From assembly GCF_000003605.2 (NCBI RefSeq), contig NW_003126883.1, positions 1,288,028 to 1,313,245 on the forward strand: a stretch of 25,218 bases of DNA, given 5' to 3'. Below the pieces are notes generated by a model. The model made no database searches. It saw only the letters and a list, made by a program, of their open reading frames with translations, and was not told where the DNA came from. This document shows positions 20,199-25,218 of this stretch, piece by piece; position 1 is the stretch's first letter; the number at the start of each line of letters is the position of its first letter. Position numbers and translations under genes: made by a program. The DNA is from Saccoglossus kowalevskii. Taxonomy: Eukaryota; Hemichordata; Enteropneusta; Harrimaniidae.

Positions 20199-22910
20199 AC
20201 ATCCACTTGATTACAGTGTGCGATATATCCAAATAAGGAGGAAGAAATGTTTTGCAATACATTATTAAGATTAACAAATTACTGGGTGAGGTTTGTGTTG
20301 TACTTGTAAGGGGTGGTGGTCATTGTGACTCCACAAGTTTAAATATTGTGTAAAAAATTACTAGTAACCATGTTTAAGTAGAGTGAATGCACTAGTCTTC
20401 TGCAAGGAGTTTGCATCTGTTAACTCATTGTTTTTGTTCAAATACCGGTACTGTGTAATCTCTGGATCCCTAAGATTAAAATACATGTACATACACTGTA
20501 TACCTGGTACTTCAACTTCAGTAATAGATTGACTGTATCGTGTGATTATTCACCACCAGTTTTAGCTCATTTTATCTTGTTATTCAGATGCATTGTAGTT
20601 CCCCTAAGAATATGATTGGTCTATTAATTTCGGTTCCATCAGGCCTTGCATGCATTTTGCACCATTGCCCAGACATCAATTGATCCATTTCTTTTATGCT
20701 TGGCTACATGGTATCAAACATAGCATGTCAATTTCGTTTGTGATTTAAAAAAAATGTGACTAACTAGTGGCCATTTTGGACATAAAGTTTAATAATAATA
20801 GCATAAATCATCAGTCACTGTCGTATAAATGTTTGTACTGTGTAACATCTTGGTGTGTATGTCACCTACGGCATCATGGTGGTGTGTAGTGTGTACTGTG
20901 ATGGGAAAATACTATATGTCTATAGCTAACATGTATGTTCAACGCTTGATTTTTAATCCCCTAGAATACTGTACACTGCATTAATTTTGTAGGAGAATCT
21001 ATTTTCAGAAAACTTTGGAAAATCACCAAATTTTATAGCAGTGAAAATTTCACTGGGGTTCTTTACTCCCTGTAAACTCCCACAAATTATCAATTACCAT
21101 TATCAAATTATCAACAGTGTATAATATTTCGTCTCAAATTTTATTTGGGTATTTATCAAAACAGCTGTGCAATTTAGTTGTCATGACAGTAGTTGCATGT
21201 TTCTATCTGTCTTTGTAGGGTAATCGGTCATCCTAGCAATATTTGCTCATGATTTTATGCTATAGTAGTAATTTTAACAGTTGTCTATAACAACATATGG
21301 TAAATTAGCATATACGATACATGTATGTAAATTAGCCCTCATTTCAATTGCTGCTATCCCCTCCCTCCACTATTACACTCAAATATTCTAGTGTATTTAT
21401 TGTGTACTTCCTTTCTGACCGGTCAGAAACTGAGAAATCGTTACTGTAACAACTCTTTTTTTGATACCCCATACTTTCAACAAGGAGGGAACAGTTGTAT
21501 TCCCTTGCTCCAACAAGAGTATAGTGTTTCAGTGGGTATTGAAGTATGTGAAATAGAAAGTTCACTGTATACTTGTACAATAGGTCTGTGGTTACCAAGA
21601 AGCTGAAACCTAGATAGCTGTACTTAATTTGGTGCAGTAGTATAAATCAAATATGCAATTATTATTGTAAATTACTTTTTGATACATTGCAAAAATGTCA
21701 ATAAATGACAGGACCAATATCATAATATCTGGTTATGAATTTGGTTAGGTTTAGTAATATATAATTAAAAAAATAATGTAATAACTCATATTGTAACAAT
21801 ATATTGCTAAAAATGAAATACAAATATAAGATGTGGCATGTCATATCTACTGTGTTCATGGGGTTTCATCTCACAGTTGTTCTTCAACTGAACTGTTAAT
21901 GGGCTATCAGACAGCGTGGGCGATCACTTGATTCTACTTTCTGTTGCTGGATAATATCAGCCTGAGTTGATTACTTGTAGTAATCAGAATAGCAACAAAA
22001 ATTTTAAGAAGCCGGAGCAGCTGCTGATGATTTAAATATTTTTATTTTTTTTTTGCATTTAAGTGCTATAATGTTTTAAAAAATGTGAGACAGCAGTGAG
22101 TGAGTGGGTGTTGCAACATTGCATTGAAGCTTAGTGTAAATTTAGTAGCGTTGAACAATTTTCTGGAATACGGCATAAAAATATCGTGAAAATTCCTAGA
22201 AAATTAAGGGGTTTAGGCATGGACCCTAAAAGAGGTTGTTTGGTTTAAGGTATATAGAAAGTAAGGCTCAATTAAAAGTGGTAATGATTGTTTAAACGTT
22301 CTGCATTTACCAAACTACTGTGCAAGTTGGCTGTGCTTAAAATGCCAACAGAAATGAACATAAGCTTCTAACAGAACTTCTAATGTGATGCATTCTAGGC
22401 CTATTTTTGTAACTATAATGCAGTGTATATGCATCTGACACATTGCGACTGATCTAACCAGTAATGATCTTAAAACATGATCTGGATGGATTTTATGATG
22501 AGACCTAACATTAGCATCCTTGAACCATTACTTTATTTGCTCTATTGGCTCTGTTATCAAAATAAGTAATAACAATATATGTAATTTTATGCAAGCTTCT
22601 ATTGCAAATGTACTTCTAAGAACAAAAGCAGTATTTGAAAGTAGTATTCTTGTGTATGGTTAGGCTAGGAAAAATTTACTACTGGTCTGTGTTTTTTCAA
22701 TTGATCTCGCAGGAAATACAGTATCACTAAACCTTGCAAGAGGAAACTGTTCTCATGGTATTAGACCACAGAGTACTTGGCACAGTACAGGTCAGTTATA
22801 GGAAAGGACATATGGTACACATTAATGTGGCACATGTATATAATAATTACTTGTTTAATACATGTATGGCTATGCTGGGGGTGGGGTCGCTGCAAGTGAT
22901 TGGCGAACAT
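20199..22910 (+). other. SAMD4 intron, no exon recognised
   Basis: AT-rich. The half-palindrome AACTAGTGGCCATTTT at 20762-20777 is related to 7972-7996. A 17-bp CAGTGAAAATTTCACTG palindrome lies near 21040. Opposing short frames at 21344-21606 have no known motif. Confidence 0.5.
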
Positions 22911-22948
22911 GGGCAGGGCAGGGTGGGGGGGGTGGGGGGTTGGTTGGG
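22911..22948 (+). other. G-rich tract with G-quadruplex potential
   Basis: The order GGG-CA-GGG-CA-GGG-T-G8-T-G6 gives at least four G-runs of three or more separated by loops of one or two bases. Another G-rich patch (GGGGGTGGGG) lies just upstream at about 22877-22886. In a window about two-thirds A+T this is exceptional. It is on the sense strand of the inferred SAMD4 intron. Confidence 0.75.
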
Positions 22949-25218
22949 TGTCACTGACAAGTAAATGAGATTCACTGATCCATTATTAAAATTAATATTT
23001 GATATTGATACAGTGAACTTTTTGAAGGTATGGATAATGTCTTTATGGAAATTAATAAAACATTTACCCTATAAGACCCTTGAGTTTCATTCAAATCAAA
23101 AGAAAACACTTTTATTGGCTACTAAAGCCATTTGGAAATGCCTATATTACCCACACGTCTTTACAAGATTTCATTAATCATTTGGCACACCAAAGATATA
23201 CAGATGGTATGTACAAATGTATCATCTAAGGTATTGTGGTTGGTCAAGTTGTTTTCAATCATCATTTCAAATTTATAAAATATTATAAAATCAAAATTTT
23301 ATATAAAAAAAAATATGCACGTCTTTGTGACATTTACTGTGTTTCAAATGATTAATAATATACTGATTTAACTGAACTTACGGGGAAAGGGCAGTTGATG
23401 GAAAGCTGCATCTGACAACTTTGATATTCGTATCAGATGGTGTTGATATTCAGATTTGACCAGGTTTAACATTTCCTTCATTAAGGAAGAAACTACTCTC
23501 ATTGCTGTATTATTGAAAACTAAGAAATGTGCTCATGACCTTTTATACAAACCAATTCACTGATTATAAAACTGCAGAAATGTGAAAATTCATTTGAATT
23601 GGTTAAAAAAGTACCATAGCTATTAATGTTATTACGAAAATGTAGTACAGAATGTATACTCGCACAATCCAGCAATATTGTACATGTACATGTATCTTTT
23701 ATGCATACGTGCATAATCCCATGTTTACATTTTTCTGTAACAGATCACTTTCATCTCAGTAAATAGTTTCATTTTCAGAAATGAATCTCGTTTGAACTAG
23801 GTTGGGTTAGTTTAGATCCGTTCTTATCATAAAATATTAAAATGTTTTGAAAAACGTTGTGAATATACTACATGTATATTGAATGATGGACACTTAAATT
23901 TTAATATAATGTAGCCACCATTTCCTACCATTCTTGATGTAACATGGTCAGTGGTTTCCATTGTGTTATTTTTTAAATTTACAATTTGTTATGCTGTAAT
24001 GAATGCAGAAGCTATAGAATTTGCAAGATATTGAACTTGCCATTAGCCGAACATCTCTGAACAATTTCATTGCTTCGGTTGTAATTAAGTTTTCAGCATC
24101 TTAGAGTGTCATCAAGTCACTGAATCGCATTAGAGATTCTCTGTTCAAAGATCAAAGATGAACTCACTATATAACAAAATCAATATTTAATAATGTGAAA
24201 CATAACCATTAAATTGTATCCCTCCATTTTGAGTTTATAGAACCACTATTTCACTTGTGTTATCAATTCATCCAAGTGAACATCAATTACCTACTTCCTA
24301 TGCTAGTTGTGTTTACTGTCACTGCCATTTGTTCCAAACACCAAAACATTCCCAGCAAAATTGCTGAGTTGTTTGCAATATGGTCTCAAGATTGTACATG
24401 ATTAAAACTGGTTAAATTCAAACCATTTTTATGAGGTTGTGTCGTTCTGCTAAATGTGACCCGTGACTGTGTCTTGAAATTTCAGACTATGGAAGTACAT
24501 AAATTTTGTTTGAAATAACTCTGCCATTTATTGTATAAGAATTCATTAGGTTGAATGAAATAAATTGAAAGGCAATTGCATCTTTGTCTTTTATTCATAT
24601 TTGACATGTTTGAGTCCCCCGCTATTAGTTTGACGTCTTCTGTTAAGGTTGGTTTCGCCGAGGAGGATATATATTGTTTATACCTCCATGGTTTTACCCA
24701 ACTTGTTTTAATACCTCCATGTTCTAATAGTGTAACAGTCTCCAGGCGTACATAGCAAAACTAGTCAGCAACTCAGCTGGTCATTGTTGCTGTTTTGGTG
24801 TTCTGGACAATATAGTGGTGTCAGTTGCATGCTCTTGAAATAGAATTCAAATAATAATGCATGATAGAATTTATTGTAATGAAGACAAATAATAATTTAG
24901 TCTATTAATATGCCAGGTTTTGATCACGCTTTCTGATTTTAGCCAAGTTACTCAAAATTTAAAGAGCTTTCAACAAAGTTTTGACAACTATAGAACTTTA
25001 AAACGACACATTAACCTTTTCACCAACAATTCCCTCTTTTTATCACAAATTCACACAATAGTCCTTTTTAAAGTCTGCACTTTTGTTAAGAAAATTAGAA
25101 CAAAAAAAGTTAAACTGAAAATTTAAATTTAATTTAAGGTTCATTTCCAGAAATATTGTGGAATATAAGAAAAAGTGCAGAATAATTTGGACGAGAAAGT
25201 CTGATGATGAAAAGTTTA
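22949..25218 (+). other. SAMD4 intron to window end, no exon recognised
   Basis: AT-rich. It carries a GTACATGTACATGTA palindrome near 23680-23695 and a local pairing of GGAGGATATA (24661-24670) with TATACCTCC (24679-24687), with a second TACCTCCATG at 24712-24721. No Smaug exon, tRNA or other gene was found. Confidence 0.5.

Noticed and set aside
21344-21606. Opposing frames and a possible hairpin around GGAGGGAA / TTCCCTTGCTCC
   Set aside because: The pairing is imperfect and short, and neither frame shows a family motif.
22734-23177. Two consecutive short frames ending in a Gly/Val-rich tail
   Set aside because: The Gly-rich tail is a translation of the G-rich tract, and no domain is recognised.
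13799-25218. Second SAMD4 exon within the window
   Set aside because: No block encoding the expected PHAT-like continuation with acceptor and phase 1 was seen. It most likely lies to the right of the window, though a divergent exon could have been missed by eye.

Overview
The window is AT-rich animal nuclear DNA: short exons split by GT-AG introns, long non-coding stretches, microsatellites, fold-back repeats and no bacterial-style gene packing. Scattered palindromic motifs (ACATGTA, TACCGGTA) and a TCCG-rich repeat at the left edge look to me like a marine invertebrate, either a lophotrochozoan or an invertebrate deuterostome. The sequence does not fix the phylum.

Two protein-coding genes are recognisable, both on the + strand. 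The first is the 3' end of GTP cyclohydrolase I (GCH1), as three coding exons at 1706-1737, 2103-2187 and 4604-4730. They encode the last 80 residues and end at TAA 4728-4730. A 3' UTR follows, with a possible poly(A) signal at 5529-5534; upstream exons lie left of the window. The second is the first coding exon of a Smaug/SAMD4-family RNA-binding repressor (13591-13798), beneath a CpG-rich stretch (about 12940-13600) that is probably its 5' UTR and promoter. No later SAMD4 exon was found, so 13799-25218 is probably its first coding intron.

Between the genes (about 5.6-12.9 kb) lie a 38-bp tandem repeat (6344-6457), a MITE-like inverted-repeat element (7360-7569), a small palindrome (7972-7996), a 39-bp minisatellite (8127-8447), a nested fold-back element (9221-9455), a TAA microsatellite (9566-9595) and a long AAAT/GAAT microsatellite (10364-10520). 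The SAMD4 intron holds a decayed THAP-type zinc-finger coding block (14810-15056) and, 550 bp further on, an exon-like block (15608-15766). It also has a G-quadruplex-prone tract (22911-22948) and dispersed repeat pieces.

GCH1 makes the first committed intermediate of tetrahydrobiopterin, while SAMD4 proteins repress and destabilise mRNAs, so no shared pathway is implied. The interest lies in the linkage: GCH1 and SAMD4A are also neighbours in the human genome (14q22), which suggests old microsynteny. I see no clear new molecular system. The points most worth following are this linkage, the exact conservation of GCH1 exon lengths, the THAP relic that keeps splice-like borders, and several uncharacterised repeat families.
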